A stretch of 64,000 nt of DNA from Aurantibacter_A sp039941195 (GCF_039941195.1 NZ_JBDVFA010000035.1:1-64000), one strand, 5' to 3'. Shown: positions 8,013-16,907, counted from the stretch's first letter. Numbers and translations: made by a program. The notes: generated by a model not told the origin, from the sequence alone.

Positions 8013-10124
8013 TCTATTATCCTCTATTTCAGCACCCTCTTTAAGGGCGTTATAAACTGATGTATTAACTTTCGCAGCTGCTGCAGATTTTAAATTATTA
8101 GCATAAGTACTATAATTATCTAACTTAGCTGCTTCTTGTTTCTTATTTAAGGTTACCATAAATATTCCCGTTTCGCCTTCAATCAAACCAGAAGTTTCAC
8201 CTTCATTCATTGCATAAGCAGTGCCAACAACAAGGGGTTCACTCCCGGCACCAGGTATTGTAGGAGACTTCACTGTAACAGCAGTAGCAGTTGAAGCAGA
8301 AACATTGTTGTCTTTTGCAAAATCATCAATTGATTTTCCATTATTAGCACCAATAATCTGTGCTGCCTTTCTTTCTTTTCTAATTTTTGGAAGAACTGAA
8401 GCAGAAGCATCTTCTACTGTCATTAATCCTTTAGCGTAAGTAGCAGTCAATTGAACCACGGCATAACCATTATCAACCTCAAATCTTTTTATCTCACCAA
8501 GCTCAGTATCTTCATTAAATGCCCATTGAACGATAGCTCGTTGTGCAGATAATCCCGGTAAGTTTTCGTCCATTGCCTTTATTTTATTAACAGGTCTTAC
8601 TATAAATTCTTTTTCTTTCGCTAAATCAGAAAATGCTTTATCTGAACTTTTAGAATCACTTTCAAATTGCGTTGCATCTGTAAACAATTTATTAAGTGTT
8701 TCTTCAGAAGCTTCAATCTCGCGTACTAAAGTTGCTATTTGTACAATATCTTCTTTATCGTCTACTTTAATAATATGGAAACCAAAATCGGTTTCTACCA
8801 TACCTATAGTACCTACTGAATTTCCAAAAGCAAAGTCATTAAATTTTGGCACCATAGTACCTTCTTGAAAATAACCTAAATCGCCACCGTTAGTGGCAGA
8901 AGGACCATCAGAATTATCACGTGCTAATTCAACAAATACAACATCCTTTTTCTTCGCTTCTTTCAACAATCTTTTCGCTTCGGCCTCAGCTTCTTCCTTT
9001 GTTCTTGTAACCTCTGGGTTAGCACGCTGAGCACCTTCATAAGCTATTAAAATGTGACTTGCCTTCACAGATCCGTTTGCTTTTCTGCCCATCATCCTTG
9101 AAATCTTAAAAGCATCACCATCTCTATATGGACCAAATACTTCACCTACCTTTAAAGTCATTAATGTATCAGCAAATTTTGCTGGTAATAATTTTTTAGC
9201 TTTATAGATGGTATCAAATTTTACATCTGAATGGCGATCTAAAAACGCCTCCATATCGGTAGTTGTACTAAAACCAGCAATAGTATCTGTTTTATCGGTT
9301 TGTTGATTGTATTCAACAGTTTCATTTAATAAACCATTTACCGCATCTTCAACACTTTTCACATCAGCATCCGAAGGTTTTTCATTAAAATATACAAACT
9401 GTAAATCTCTAGCTGGATCTTGTTTATACTCATCTTTATGAGCGCTTATATAACTTGATATTTCACTTTTAGTAACATTTATAGTACTATCAGCTATAGA
9501 TGCATACGGCACACGAACATATTTAATATCCAGTTTTTCATTAGCTAATTTATAATCAAGTTCGCCTTCTTTTAAAGAAGACCCTACTCCAGCTTTTATT
9601 AAATTAAAATAAGTTTGCTCCTTTGCATTTTGAATTATTGAAGTTTCGTCTTGAAGCCATAATTTGTATTGATCAGGGCTATTAACTTTCAAATCTGCAA
9701 TAAACTGTTTGAATTTGAATTCATCAAAAAGTCCATCTTCATTTAAAAATTGTGGGTTCTGAGAATAACCAGGATTAGTTTTGATGTAATTCATTATTTG
9801 ATCTTTCTCAATATCCACTCCCAGGTCCTCGAATTGTGCACCTAAAATTGAATTACGAACTTCTTGATCCCATACTTGATTTACAACTTGCATTGTAGAT
9901 GAAGAAGGCCCCATTCGGCGACTTAGGTTTTCTACCTTTTGTCGGAATGCATCTACTGGCACCTCATTATCATTAATTTCTCCTATTGCAGAGCCAACTT
10001 TGTTACCACCACCTCCAATGGTTCCACTACTAAAAATTCCGGAAATTACAAATGCAAACAATGCCAAACCAATAATCAAAATTAATATGGTTGTTTGCTT
10101 TCTAATATTGCCTAAAATTGCCAT
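7998..10124 (-). CDS. PpiD/SurA-like peptidylprolyl isomerase, membrane-anchored
   Basis: This 708-residue protein has one N-terminal transmembrane helix (about residues 12-32), a SurA_N-like chaperone region, and a parvulin (PPIC) domain at about 350-450 (KASHILIAYEG ... GGDLGYFQEGTMV). A long C-terminal region follows, with a second, divergent parvulin-like part. The architecture is that of PpiD, a periplasmic folding helper for outer-membrane proteins. It is the last gene of a minus-strand envelope block, 137 bases after the CBS/CorC gene, so it may have its own promoter. Confidence 0.88.
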   Translation of the reverse strand: MAILGNIRKQTTILILIIGLALFAFVISGIFSSGTIGGGGNKVGSAIGEINDNEVPVDAFRQKVENLSRRMGPSSSTMQVVNQVWDQEVRNSILGAQFEDLGVDIEKDQIMNYIKTNPGYSQNPQFLNEDGLFDEFKFKQFIADLKVNSPDQYKLWLQDETSIIQNAKEQTYFNLIKAGVGSSLKEGELDYKLANEKLDIKYVRVPYASIADSTINVTKSEISSYISAHKDEYKQDPARDLQFVYFNEKPSDADVKSVEDAVNGLLNETVEYNQQTDKTDTIAGFSTTTDMEAFLDRHSDVKFDTIYKAKKLLPAKFADTLMTLKVGEVFGPYRDGDAFKISRMMGRKANGSVKASHILIAYEGAQRANPEVTRTKEEAEAEAKRLLKEAKKKDVVFVELARDNSDGPSATNGGDLGYFQEGTMVPKFNDFAFGNSVGTIGMVETDFGFHIIKVDDKEDIVQIATLVREIEASEETLNKLFTDATQFESDSKSSDKAFSDLAKEKEFIVRPVNKIKAMDENLPGLSAQRAIVQWAFNEDTELGEIKRFEVDNGYAVVQLTATYAKGLMTVEDASASVLPKIRKERKAAQIIGANNGKSIDDFAKDNNVSASTATAVTVKSPTIPGAGSEPLVVGTAYAMNEGETSGLIEGETGIFMVTLNKKQEAAKLDNYSTYANNLKSAAAAKVNTSVYNALKEGAEIEDNRSVFY

Positions 10125-10261
10125 CTTTTGTATTATTTTAAATCAGTTCGCGAAATTAGTGTTTTCCTGTTAATTATTAAAGTAATTTATTGAAACAACA
10201 GCAATTGTAATTATCATTCAATACTTAGATAAATGGTACTTTGAAGAAGTTTTATTCAGCT

Positions 10262-11548
10262 TTAGGAGTCCTTATCTACAATTTGCAAGCCAATAGTGTC
10301 AATTTTATTACTTGAGACCTCTAAAATTTTAAATAGAAAATTATCAATTTTTATCTCTGAATCTAGTTCAGGAATTTCACCCGTATTATGCACAATAAGA
10401 CCCGCCAAAGTCTCATATTCGTCATTTTCAGGCAATTCTATTTTATAGTTTTCATTGATATAATCGACCTCAAGACGGGCCGAAAACCTAAATTTAGTGT
10501 CATCAATTTGTTCTTCGATATGATCTGTACTATCATGTTCATCTTCGATTTCGCCAAAAAGTTCTTCCACAATGTCTTCTACAGTCATAATTCCAGATGT
10601 TCCTCCATACTCATCCAAAACCACCGCAATACTCTTTCGCTTTTTTGTAAGGACATCTAGTATATCGTGAATTAACATCGTTTCCGGTACAAATTCAACA
10701 GGCAGCAAAATACTTTTTACTGTTTTTGGTTTTTTAAAAAGTTCAAACGAATGGACATAACCAATAATATTATCAATAGTGTCTTTAAAAACAAGTATTT
10801 TGGAATAACCAGTTTCACTAAAAAGCTTTGTAAGATTCTTAGGAGTTTCATGAAGTTCTACCGCCATAACTTCTGTTCTCGGAACCATTACCTCACGTGC
10901 TTTTACGGTTGAAAAATCAAGTGCATTTTGAAATATTTGAATTTCAGAATCCACTTCATCTTCCTCTTCTACAGCATCCATTTGCTCTGTAATATAATCA
11001 CCAAGTTCTATTTTACTAAAGGCCAATTCAACCTCATCGCCGTCGGTTTTCAAAAATGTGCGTAGAATAAAATCGGACACCCAAATAACAAAATCAGAAA
11101 CAAGTGAAAATAATAAATAAAATATATACGCAGGCAATGCCAATATTTTCAATAGCGAATTTGAATATATTTGAAAAATAACTTTTGGGAGAAACTCGGC
11201 TGTTAATAAAATAACCAAGGTTGAAATAACTGTTTGAGAAAGTAATTTAAAATCTGTAAAAAGTAAGTTTAAAAAACTACCATCAGCAATATTAAAACTA
11301 GCGAACCAATTTATTAAAAAATCACCCATAAAAAAACCGTAGATGACTAAAGCAATGTTATTACCAATTAACATTGTTGCAATATATTTAGATGGCTTTT
11401 TAGTAAGTCTGGTAAGCACTTGAGCTAAAAAACCCTCTTGCTTCTTTTCTATCTCAATATGAATTTTATTTGCTGATATAAAGGCAATTTCCATTCCTGA
11501 AAAGAAAGCAGAAAACAATAATGCAGTAATAATGATAGCAATTTCCAC
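10262..11548 (-). CDS. CNNM/CorC-type membrane protein with CBS pair (hemolysin family)
   Basis: This 428-residue protein has an N-terminal DUF21 membrane domain (about 1-170, several hydrophobic segments), a tandem CBS domain (about 210-330, including VMVPRTEVMAVE) and a C-terminal CorC/HlyC transporter-associated domain (about 345-425). The family is linked to magnesium or cobalt export or resistance; the name hemolysin is historical. The start ATG touches the end of the upstream small membrane-protein gene, so the two are translationally coupled. It resembles the gliding protein GldE in architecture, but I see no gld partners here. Confidence 0.88.
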   Translation of the reverse strand: MEIAIIITALLFSAFFSGMEIAFISANKIHIEIEKKQEGFLAQVLTRLTKKPSKYIATMLIGNNIALVIYGFFMGDFLINWFASFNIADGSFLNLLFTDFKLLSQTVISTLVILLTAEFLPKVIFQIYSNSLLKILALPAYIFYLLFSLVSDFVIWVSDFILRTFLKTDGDEVELAFSKIELGDYITEQMDAVEEEDEVDSEIQIFQNALDFSTVKAREVMVPRTEVMAVELHETPKNLTKLFSETGYSKILVFKDTIDNIIGYVHSFELFKKPKTVKSILLPVEFVPETMLIHDILDVLTKKRKSIAVVLDEYGGTSGIMTVEDIVEELFGEIEDEHDSTDHIEEQIDDTKFRFSARLEVDYINENYKIELPENDEYETLAGLIVHNTGEIPELDSEIKIDNFLFKILEVSSNKIDTIGLQIVDKDS

Positions 11549-11754
11549 TAATTACTTTTATTATCTTGTTGACGTTGCTCAAATTTTTTACGATAGTTTC
11601 TTCTAAAAACAAACATACCAGCAGAAACGATTGCAAAAAACACAAAAAGGTAGGCGTTATTACGATCTACATTCCAATCCGTGAAAATTCTATAAAGCGA
11701 AAAGAACGCTACTATTAAATATAAATATTCGGTATATTTTAAAATTTTAATCAT
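11548..11754 (-). CDS. Small two-span membrane protein, unknown function
   Basis: This 68-residue protein has two hydrophobic segments (about 8-24 and 33-51) and a basic, Gln-rich C-terminal tail ending RRNYRKKFEQRQQ. No family recognised. It overlaps lptC by 4 bases and the CBS/CorC gene by 1 base, so it is tightly coupled between them. That supports it being a real gene with an envelope role. Confidence 0.75.
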   Translation of the reverse strand: MIKILKYTEYLYLIVAFFSLYRIFTDWNVDRNNAYLFVFFAIVSAGMFVFRRNYRKKFEQRQQDNKSN

Positions 11755-12356
11755 TTGTCTTCATCTTTGATTAACATAAGGCCATAGGTCTTATGAGCAT
11801 TCAATAAACTTAAATCTTTGTTGAAATCCATTCCTTCCCCGTCCATTATGGTACCGTCTTCCGGATTAGTATACGTAAATTTTTCTTGTGTAAATATCCA
11901 GTCATTTCCTTGATCAAGGTATAGTTGTGGTGCTTCCAATTTTTTTCCATCATGACCTTCAATTACCACATTACCTTGCAAATCTATCAAATTAGTAACA
12001 TTATAAGTAATTCCATAATCTGCTGTAATTACGCTTTTGTTTCCATCAATATCATAATAATCAACCTGTAAACCATTAGGAAAAATACGATGTGCAAAAC
12101 TTAGATTAGTAAAACTCTCACAAATCGGACTCGTTAAAACAGCATTTACATGAGCGGAGTCAATTTTTTCATTTCTTAGTTCTTCTTCTAAGGTAGAGTA
12201 TTCCATTACAAAATCTTCAGCTATACCTTCTGGAAATAAAAGTGGTGCAGCTTCATCACCAACTCTTTTATAACCATCGTTACAAGCCAAAAAAAACATT
12301 GCCACAATAAAAATCGTGGCAATGTTTTTAATTTCGTATGTTGAAAATATTTGCAT
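11751..12356 (-). CDS. lptC: LPS export periplasmic protein LptC
   Basis: This 201-residue protein has an N-terminal lipoprotein-like signal (IFIVAMFFLAC, Cys near residue 25). It has the LptC-type body with short beta-strand repeats (YDIDGNKSVITADYGI, GNVVIEGHDGKKLEAP, IFTQEKFTY). LptC connects the LptB2FG transporter to LptA in lipopolysaccharide transport. It begins 2 bases after the TPR gene's stop. An 11-bp hairpin with flanking T-run sits inside its signal-peptide codons and could attenuate read-through from the TPR gene. Confidence 0.87.
   Translation of the reverse strand: MQIFSTYEIKNIATIFIVAMFFLACNDGYKRVGDEAAPLLFPEGIAEDFVMEYSTLEEELRNEKIDSAHVNAVLTSPICESFTNLSFAHRIFPNGLQVDYYDIDGNKSVITADYGITYNVTNLIDLQGNVVIEGHDGKKLEAPQLYLDQGNDWIFTQEKFTYTNPEDGTIMDGEGMDFNKDLSLLNAHKTYGLMLIKDEDK
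12289..12326 (-). terminator. Terminator-like hairpin inside the lptC signal-peptide codons
   Basis: A perfect 11-bp inverted repeat (12295-12305 with 12316-12326, loop of 10) has eight T in a row on the minus strand at 12296-12289. It starts 33 bases past the TPR stop codon. It looks like an intrinsic terminator but lies within the lptC coding region, so partial attenuation is the likeliest role. Confidence 0.45.
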
Positions 12357-12358
12357 TC

Positions 12359-13732
12359 TTATATACTCGGTACTTTAACGCTACCACCAACCCAACAATT
12401 AAAAGTTATTGTTTGTCCTGATTTACCAGAACTAAAAATCATCTCCTTAGTTGGTGCTTTTGCAGAATAACTAGCAGCAGATTTGTTAGCAGTACCACTT
12501 AGTGAAGGATCCACTCTACCTGCTTTTCTAGCTAAGTCAGCAGCTTTCCAAAACATTGCTCTTTTCGAGAACGTATCTGTACCACATGCATTAGCACTAG
12601 AAGCATATAGGTTCGCTATTAACAAATAAGCGCGCCCATTTGCTGAATTAGCATCAATAGCTTTTTGGGCATATTTTCTTGCTGTAGACTTACTTCCTTT
12701 TCTCTTATTAATAACAGCAACTTTGTACGCTATTTTAGACTTTTTAATATTATCTGTTTCTAGGCTCAATGCTTTATCAAAATCAGCAAGCGCTCCAGAA
12801 GAATCACCATTTTTCATTTTCAAGGTACCACCATATACATAAGCATCAGCAGAAGGATCTAAAGCCAATTGCGCTTCAAATAATTTTTGAAACATTGGGT
12901 CGTCAGTACATTCTTTTTGAAACATAAGACCAACTGCTCTTTTTACCCATTCCACATTTCCTTTATTTTGTTCAAAAGTTTTTTGATATAAAGGAATCAA
13001 GTTTTCGCAATCTGCTAAAGGACCTAATTTAGAATCGATACTTCCTGCAATTTTACCAAAAGACTCTGAATTTGTACGATCAGCTTTAAGAATTTTCTTT
13101 TCTTTAGATGTTAAAGTACCAGCTTCTTCTTTAGGTAATAATTTTGCAATTCTATTTGTTCTAACAGTAATTTCCTCTTCTACTTTAGCAGTAACATCAT
13201 CATAAACATCAAAAACTTCTTGAAGATCTTTTTTGCCTGCTTTATGTAAATCAACTAAACTAGAGAAGTACAGATATAGAGCTTTCGGATTTTTAAAATT
13301 ATCGCGATCTTCTTTCATCGCTTGACCTAAACTTTCATAAATTTCTGAATCGTCAGCCATTTTATTATCATACTTCAACATTGTCTTGTCGATAAGAACA
13401 TCGGCTTTCTTTGTTTTAGCAGGAAAATATTTTAAACTACCATCATACAAAGACATCAAATCAGCAATAAAACCATCTTTTTCAGCACCAGAAGACTTTT
13501 TAATTTTGTCTTTTAAAATTCGCTCACCATATAAGAAGTTAGCTCTATTTATATCTGGACAATTATCATAAACCATTTTCCATGGTGTGTATGCCGCATC
13601 ATAGTTTTTAACCTTGGCGTGTTCCACGTAAATGGAAAGGTTGGTCATACATTCTTGATTTTGGGCTTGGGCATTAACTGCCGTAAAAAACCCTAAAAAG
13701 AGTATTGCCGTGAAGTAAAATTTCGTTTTCAT
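12359..13732 (-). CDS. Exported tetratricopeptide-repeat protein
   Basis: This 457-residue protein has a signal peptide (cleavage near VNAQAQ). Helical repeats run through the chain, with clear TPR units in the second half (SADAYVYGGTLKMKNGDSSGALADFDKAL, then KIAYKVAVINKRKGSKSTARKYAQKAI). It is Lys- and Ala-rich and probably periplasmic. It lies between an outer-membrane protein gene and lptC, so a role in envelope assembly is plausible but unproven. A 203-base gap before it may contain its promoter; I see no exact TAnnTTTG there. Confidence 0.82.
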   Translation of the reverse strand: MKTKFYFTAILFLGFFTAVNAQAQNQECMTNLSIYVEHAKVKNYDAAYTPWKMVYDNCPDINRANFLYGERILKDKIKKSSGAEKDGFIADLMSLYDGSLKYFPAKTKKADVLIDKTMLKYDNKMADDSEIYESLGQAMKEDRDNFKNPKALYLYFSSLVDLHKAGKKDLQEVFDVYDDVTAKVEEEITVRTNRIAKLLPKEEAGTLTSKEKKILKADRTNSESFGKIAGSIDSKLGPLADCENLIPLYQKTFEQNKGNVEWVKRAVGLMFQKECTDDPMFQKLFEAQLALDPSADAYVYGGTLKMKNGDSSGALADFDKALSLETDNIKKSKIAYKVAVINKRKGSKSTARKYAQKAIDANSANGRAYLLIANLYASSANACGTDTFSKRAMFWKAADLARKAGRVDPSLSGTANKSAASYSAKAPTKEMIFSSGKSGQTITFNCWVGGSVKVPSI

Positions 13733-13935
13733 ATTATTTGATTATTTACAGGGGGTTAAAATACTAATTTTTTTCAAAACACCTATAGTGTTGCCTTCAA
13801 AATACTATCAGCAAACCATTTAATAACATTATTGATTTAGTTTTCTAAAAAAATACATTTTAAAATAAAAAATCAGCAATTATATGATTTTTCGATAGAC
13901 TTTTCAAAAAAACCAGTTAAGAATCAAAAAAAAGA

Positions 13936-15216
13936 TTAATCAATTTTTCTTTTCTGAAACCACATATCGTTTAATGATAGGCCTAAATTAATTTTAAAAT
14001 AACTTTCTTCAATTAAATCTGCTGAAGTAGTTCCTCTTCTTCCAAGTTCAAAACCTAGGTTTAAATTAGAAAAACTTCTACCCAGCGGTAAACCAAATCC
14101 AAAAGTTATGCCAAAATTGTTTATGTCCTTATCATTTACCACCATACCTGTATTATCCAGGCGCAGTCCTGCCCTGTATGTAACTCGTTTCCAGTAGCTT
14201 GTAAATGGTCCCGAGTCAGGAATAAAGAAACCTCCTAATGCAATAGTGCTTGCATCTTTGTAAACTAAATTATCAATAGCTAAAAATTCATTTTCAAAAG
14301 AACTCATTTCCTGAAAACTGTACTCAGCTCCCAAAAACCAAGATCGGTCTTTCCCATACCCAATACCTAAAGTTGTTTTGGTTGGAATTTTAATATCTGT
14401 ATTCTTAAGCACCAAAGCATCTAAATCAACTTCATACGTTTCTTCGTCAGCCCCATCAATTAAGGAAAAAGAACCTATTTCCTGGGTATTTTCTGAAGTC
14501 AAATTCGCTTGTGTATTCACTCGTAACGAAGCAATTAGGGTATGATTATTTTTAAATGTTGGCGCATAATTTAATGCATAGTTAAAATCGAATCCATTTA
14601 CCCTAGACGATTTATTATCTTGAACACCTAATTGTATGCCAGATGTACTTTGAATTCGTCTACTTTCTAATGTTCCAAAATTAAGATTTGCCGTAACTCC
14701 AACACTTAAATCTTTAGCAAACTCCCATCCTACGGAGACAAAAGCCTTGTTAAGTCCACCACTACCTATATACTGATTCGTTAAAGTAGAATCAGCAGAT
14801 ACGGACACTAAATTATAACCTACAGAAGATACGGGCATAATACCAAAACCAACTCCTAGTCCCTTTTTTAGACTAAAACCAACAGCCAGATAATCCAAAT
14901 TGGTGATATTATTATTTTCTTGCGTGGTATAACTCTTTAATTGCAGCTGTTTATAAGACAAACCTCCTGTATAGGTTGTCATTCCAAAATCATCTCCCCT
15001 TTGCACTCCCAACTGACTATAAGCGGCAGGATTTTGAAGATTTACATGAATACTATCAGCATACATTCCTATCCCACCCATCATTTGGTTCTCATATGTA
15101 CTTTGAGACCTTAAATCACCAATACCGAAATAAGAGTAAGGAGAAACTGAACCATCTTGCGCATAAACCCCTGTAGCGGTTAATAGCGCTATAACAATAC
15201 CAATTCTTTTAATCAT
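13936..15216 (-). CDS. Outer-membrane beta-barrel protein, FadL/PorV-like
   Basis: This 426-residue protein has a signal peptide ending at VYAQ and a mature start DGSVSPYSYFGIGDLRSQ. Alternating beta-strand segments continue to the end. The SPYSYFGIGD opening and AEYSFQEMS-type strands are typical of Bacteroidota barrel proteins placed next to coaX. The start ATG follows the coaX stop directly, so it is co-transcribed with coaX. Function unknown; hydrophobic-compound uptake is one possibility by fold. Confidence 0.78.
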   Translation of the reverse strand: MIKRIGIVIALLTATGVYAQDGSVSPYSYFGIGDLRSQSTYENQMMGGIGMYADSIHVNLQNPAAYSQLGVQRGDDFGMTTYTGGLSYKQLQLKSYTTQENNNITNLDYLAVGFSLKKGLGVGFGIMPVSSVGYNLVSVSADSTLTNQYIGSGGLNKAFVSVGWEFAKDLSVGVTANLNFGTLESRRIQSTSGIQLGVQDNKSSRVNGFDFNYALNYAPTFKNNHTLIASLRVNTQANLTSENTQEIGSFSLIDGADEETYEVDLDALVLKNTDIKIPTKTTLGIGYGKDRSWFLGAEYSFQEMSSFENEFLAIDNLVYKDASTIALGGFFIPDSGPFTSYWKRVTYRAGLRLDNTGMVVNDKDINNFGITFGFGLPLGRSFSNLNLGFELGRRGTTSADLIEESYFKINLGLSLNDMWFQKRKID

Positions 15217-15945
15217 TTAATACTTATTGTATTCCAACAGATAATTCAATCCTTCTAGTAGAAAATTTGGATTCGCAAATATGGGATTTTTTAATCGTTT
15301 AGACAAAAATTCGGCATCACCTCCTGTTAAAATAACTGTTAAATCTCTAAAGCGCGATTTATACTGCTCAATAACTCCGTCAATTTCTGCGCACATACCA
15401 ATATAAACCCCACTATGTATACTTGTTTCTGTGGAGTTTCCTATAAGATCTAGTACACTAGATTTTTCTAAATAAGGCAATTTAGCTGTTTGCTCACTTA
15501 AAGCCCTATATCTCATATTTAATCCTGGGGATATAGCTCCGCCAAGGTATTCGCCGTAATCATTTACCATATCATATGTTAAACAGGTTCCTGCATCTAG
15601 TACCAAAGTATTTGCTTTAGGATTATGATAAAAGGCAGCTGTAGCCAATGCAATGCGATCCACTCCCAAGGTACTTGGCGTTGCATATGAATTTTTAAAA
15701 GGTGTCTTGGTTTTAGAGGATAACTGTAATACTTTGCAAAAAACAGCTAGCACTGCCAGAGTTTTAGGTTCAAGATTCCTAACAGAAGCCACCATAGCCC
15801 ATTTTATTTTAGGGTACACGTCGCAAATTTCTTTTAAACGTTTGGGCAGTCCTTTTTCATCTGCAATTTCTTGAAAAACAAGCTGTTTCTTTTCAAAGAC
15901 TGCAACTTTTATTGATGTATTTCCGGCATCTAAAACTAAGTTCAT
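15217..15945 (-). CDS. coaX: Type III pantothenate kinase
   Basis: This 242-residue cytosolic enzyme phosphorylates pantothenate in coenzyme A synthesis. The ASKHA fold motifs are visible: LVLDAGNTSIKVAVF at the N-terminus (phosphate-binding loop), a central LVLDAGTCLTYD with the catalytic Asp, and GGAISPGLNMRYRAL. LTGGDAEFL marks the adenosine-binding region. It is the first gene of the minus-strand envelope block. Confidence 0.95.
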   Translation of the reverse strand: MNLVLDAGNTSIKVAVFEKKQLVFQEIADEKGLPKRLKEICDVYPKIKWAMVASVRNLEPKTLAVLAVFCKVLQLSSKTKTPFKNSYATPSTLGVDRIALATAAFYHNPKANTLVLDAGTCLTYDMVNDYGEYLGGAISPGLNMRYRALSEQTAKLPYLEKSSVLDLIGNSTETSIHSGVYIGMCAEIDGVIEQYKSRFRDLTVILTGGDAEFLSKRLKNPIFANPNFLLEGLNYLLEYNKY

Positions 15946-15999
15946 ATAGCAAAGTTCGAAAAATGTATTCTAATGAATGCCTTTTTTTTGTCTTTTTTG

Positions 16000-16030
16000 T
16001 TTGTAGTTCCTTTTTTTGAAATTATATTTG
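16000..16030 (+). promoter_or_regulatory. Promoter of the tRNA-Phe gene
   Basis: TTTG at 16000-16003 and TATATTTG at 16023-16030 are 19 bases apart. This matches the Bacteroidota primary-sigma consensus TTTG-N19-TAnnTTTG exactly. Transcription would begin near 16036, 15 bases before the mature tRNA. Confidence 0.75.
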
Positions 16031-16050
16031 CCACCGCTTTAAGAAAGCAT

Positions 16051-16123
16051 GGTGCCTTAGCTCAGTTGGTAGAGCAATGGACTGAAAATCCATGTGTCCC
16101 TGGTTCGATTCCTGGAGGCACCA
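16051..16123 (+). tRNA. tRNA-Phe (anticodon GAA)
   Basis: The 73-nt gene folds as a cloverleaf. The acceptor stem is GGTGCCT with AGGCACC, the anticodon stem is ATGGA with TCCAT around loop CTGAAAA (anticodon GAA at 16084-16086), and the T arm contains GGTTCGATTCC. Discriminator A is at 16123. CCA is not encoded. It has a consensus promoter upstream and a terminator 4 bases after. Confidence 0.97.
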
Positions 16124-16349
16124 CACAAAAACCCCGCAATAGCGGGGTTTTTTAGTTTTAAATATGCATTATTTATACATTTTACATAGCGAAATAATTG
16201 ACAAATTCTATACTGGAGAATCTAAAAATCCGGAAGAAAGACTATTACTCCACAACCAACATTATTTTAAATCTGCCTATACCAAAGCTGCAACGGATTG
16301 GAAAATAGCACTTCAATACAGGTGCAATTCAAAAGAAGATGCTGTGTTC
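16099..16349 (+). repeat. Direct repeat copy 1: tRNA-Phe 3' tail, terminator and GIY-YIG 5' part
   Basis: These 251 bases run from the tRNA T arm through the terminator into codon 62 of the GIY-YIG gene. They recur at 16446-16707. Over the 238 alignable bases (16112-16349 against 16470-16707) I count four substitutions. The tRNA end of the second copy differs by replacement of GATTC with a 16-nt palindrome. Confidence 0.95.
16127..16153 (+). terminator. Intrinsic terminator after tRNA-Phe
   Basis: The stem ACCCCGC (16131-16137) pairs with GCGGGGT (16142-16148) around loop AATA, with six T after it. It separates the tRNA from the GIY-YIG gene, whose ATG is 11 bases further on. Confidence 0.9.
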
Positions 16350-16445
16350 TTAGAGAAATTCATTAAAAAAATGAAAAGTAAAAAGTTCATTTTAAAAATT
16401 GTCGAAAACCAAAACATTTTACTTGATATTTTGAACAAAAAATAA
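16164..16445 (+). CDS. Single-domain GIY-YIG endonuclease-like protein
   Basis: This 93-residue protein is made only of a GIY-YIG fold. LYILHS stands for the GIY part and KFYTGESKNPEERLLLH for the YIG part with its conserved Arg. The downstream catalytic-type Glu is in FLEKFIKKMKS. It belongs to the short UPF0213/YhbQ-like group, which is common and often repeated in Flavobacteriaceae genomes. It starts just after the tRNA terminator and has no obvious promoter of its own. Expression would need terminator read-through or an unseen promoter. Whether it acts as a nuclease in the cell is unknown. Confidence 0.85.
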   Translation: MHYLYILHSEIIDKFYTGESKNPEERLLLHNQHYFKSAYTKAATDWKIALQYRCNSKEDAVFLEKFIKKMKSKKFILKIVENQNILLDILNKK

Positions 16446-16453
16446 CCTGGTTC

Positions 16454-16469
16454 CCCCGAAGCTTCGGGG
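16454..16469. repeat. Perfect 16-nt palindrome CCCCGAAGCTTCGGGG
   Basis: The fully self-complementary sequence sits exactly where the T-loop bases of the tRNA relic should be. It is GC-rich in an AT-rich context and would form a strong hairpin. I did not see a second copy in the window. Confidence 0.85.
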
Positions 16470-16484
16470 CTGGAGGCACCACAC

Positions 16485-16511
16485 AAAAACCCCGAAATAG
16501 CGGGGTTTTTT
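16485..16511 (+). terminator. Terminator in repeat copy 2
   Basis: CCCCG and CGGGG pair around loop AAATAG, extended by A/T pairs and ending in six T. It is a copy of the tRNA-Phe terminator with one base changed, which removes one G-C pair. Confidence 0.7.
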
Positions 16512-16521
16512 AGTTTTAAAT

Positions 16522-16728
16522 ATGCATTATTTATACATTTTACATAGCAAAATAATTGACAAATTTTATACTGGAGAATCTAAAAATCCGGAAGAAAGAC
16601 TATTACTCCACAAACAACATTATTTTAAATCTGCCTATACCAAAGCTGCAACGGATTGGAAAATAGCACTTCAATACAGGTGCAATTCAAAAGAAGATGC
16701 TGTGTTCACTTCACGACCATTCTTGTAA
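16522..16728 (+). pseudogene. Truncated GIY-YIG copy
   Basis: Sixty-two codons match the intact gene at 16164 except for two residue changes (E10K and N31K). The frame then runs into unrelated sequence (TSRPFL) and stops at 68 residues. The lost third holds the conserved Glu region, so the product should be inactive. It arose with the tandem duplication described above. Confidence 0.85.
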
Positions 16729-16907
16729 AGAAAAAAACGTAGCCAATACCTTACAGGTAATAGACATCAGTCATACACTCATCAAAATAAGTTTACCATT
16801 CATCTATTAGCCCTGTTATTTAACAGAGTTAACAGCGCTTCAACAAGAAAGTTACCCACAAAAGGCAACTAACCTCATCTTTGCATACTTAATCCTAAAT
16901 CTTATAT

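Larger units (their letters stand above)
16446..16707 (+). repeat. Direct repeat copy 2: altered tRNA tail, terminator and truncated GIY-YIG
   Basis: This is the second copy of the 16099-16349 unit, beginning one base after the GIY-YIG stop codon. The left edge is CCTGGTTC of the tRNA T arm and the right edge is codon 62 of the GIY-YIG gene. The 16-nt palindrome at 16454-16469 replaces the five bases GATTC. The remaining 238 bases match with four substitutions. Confidence 0.95.

Noticed and set aside
15973..16155. 60-residue open frame across tRNA-Phe
   Set aside because: It is the translation of the tRNA and its promoter; the LAQLVEQ-type peptide is a well-known tRNA artefact.
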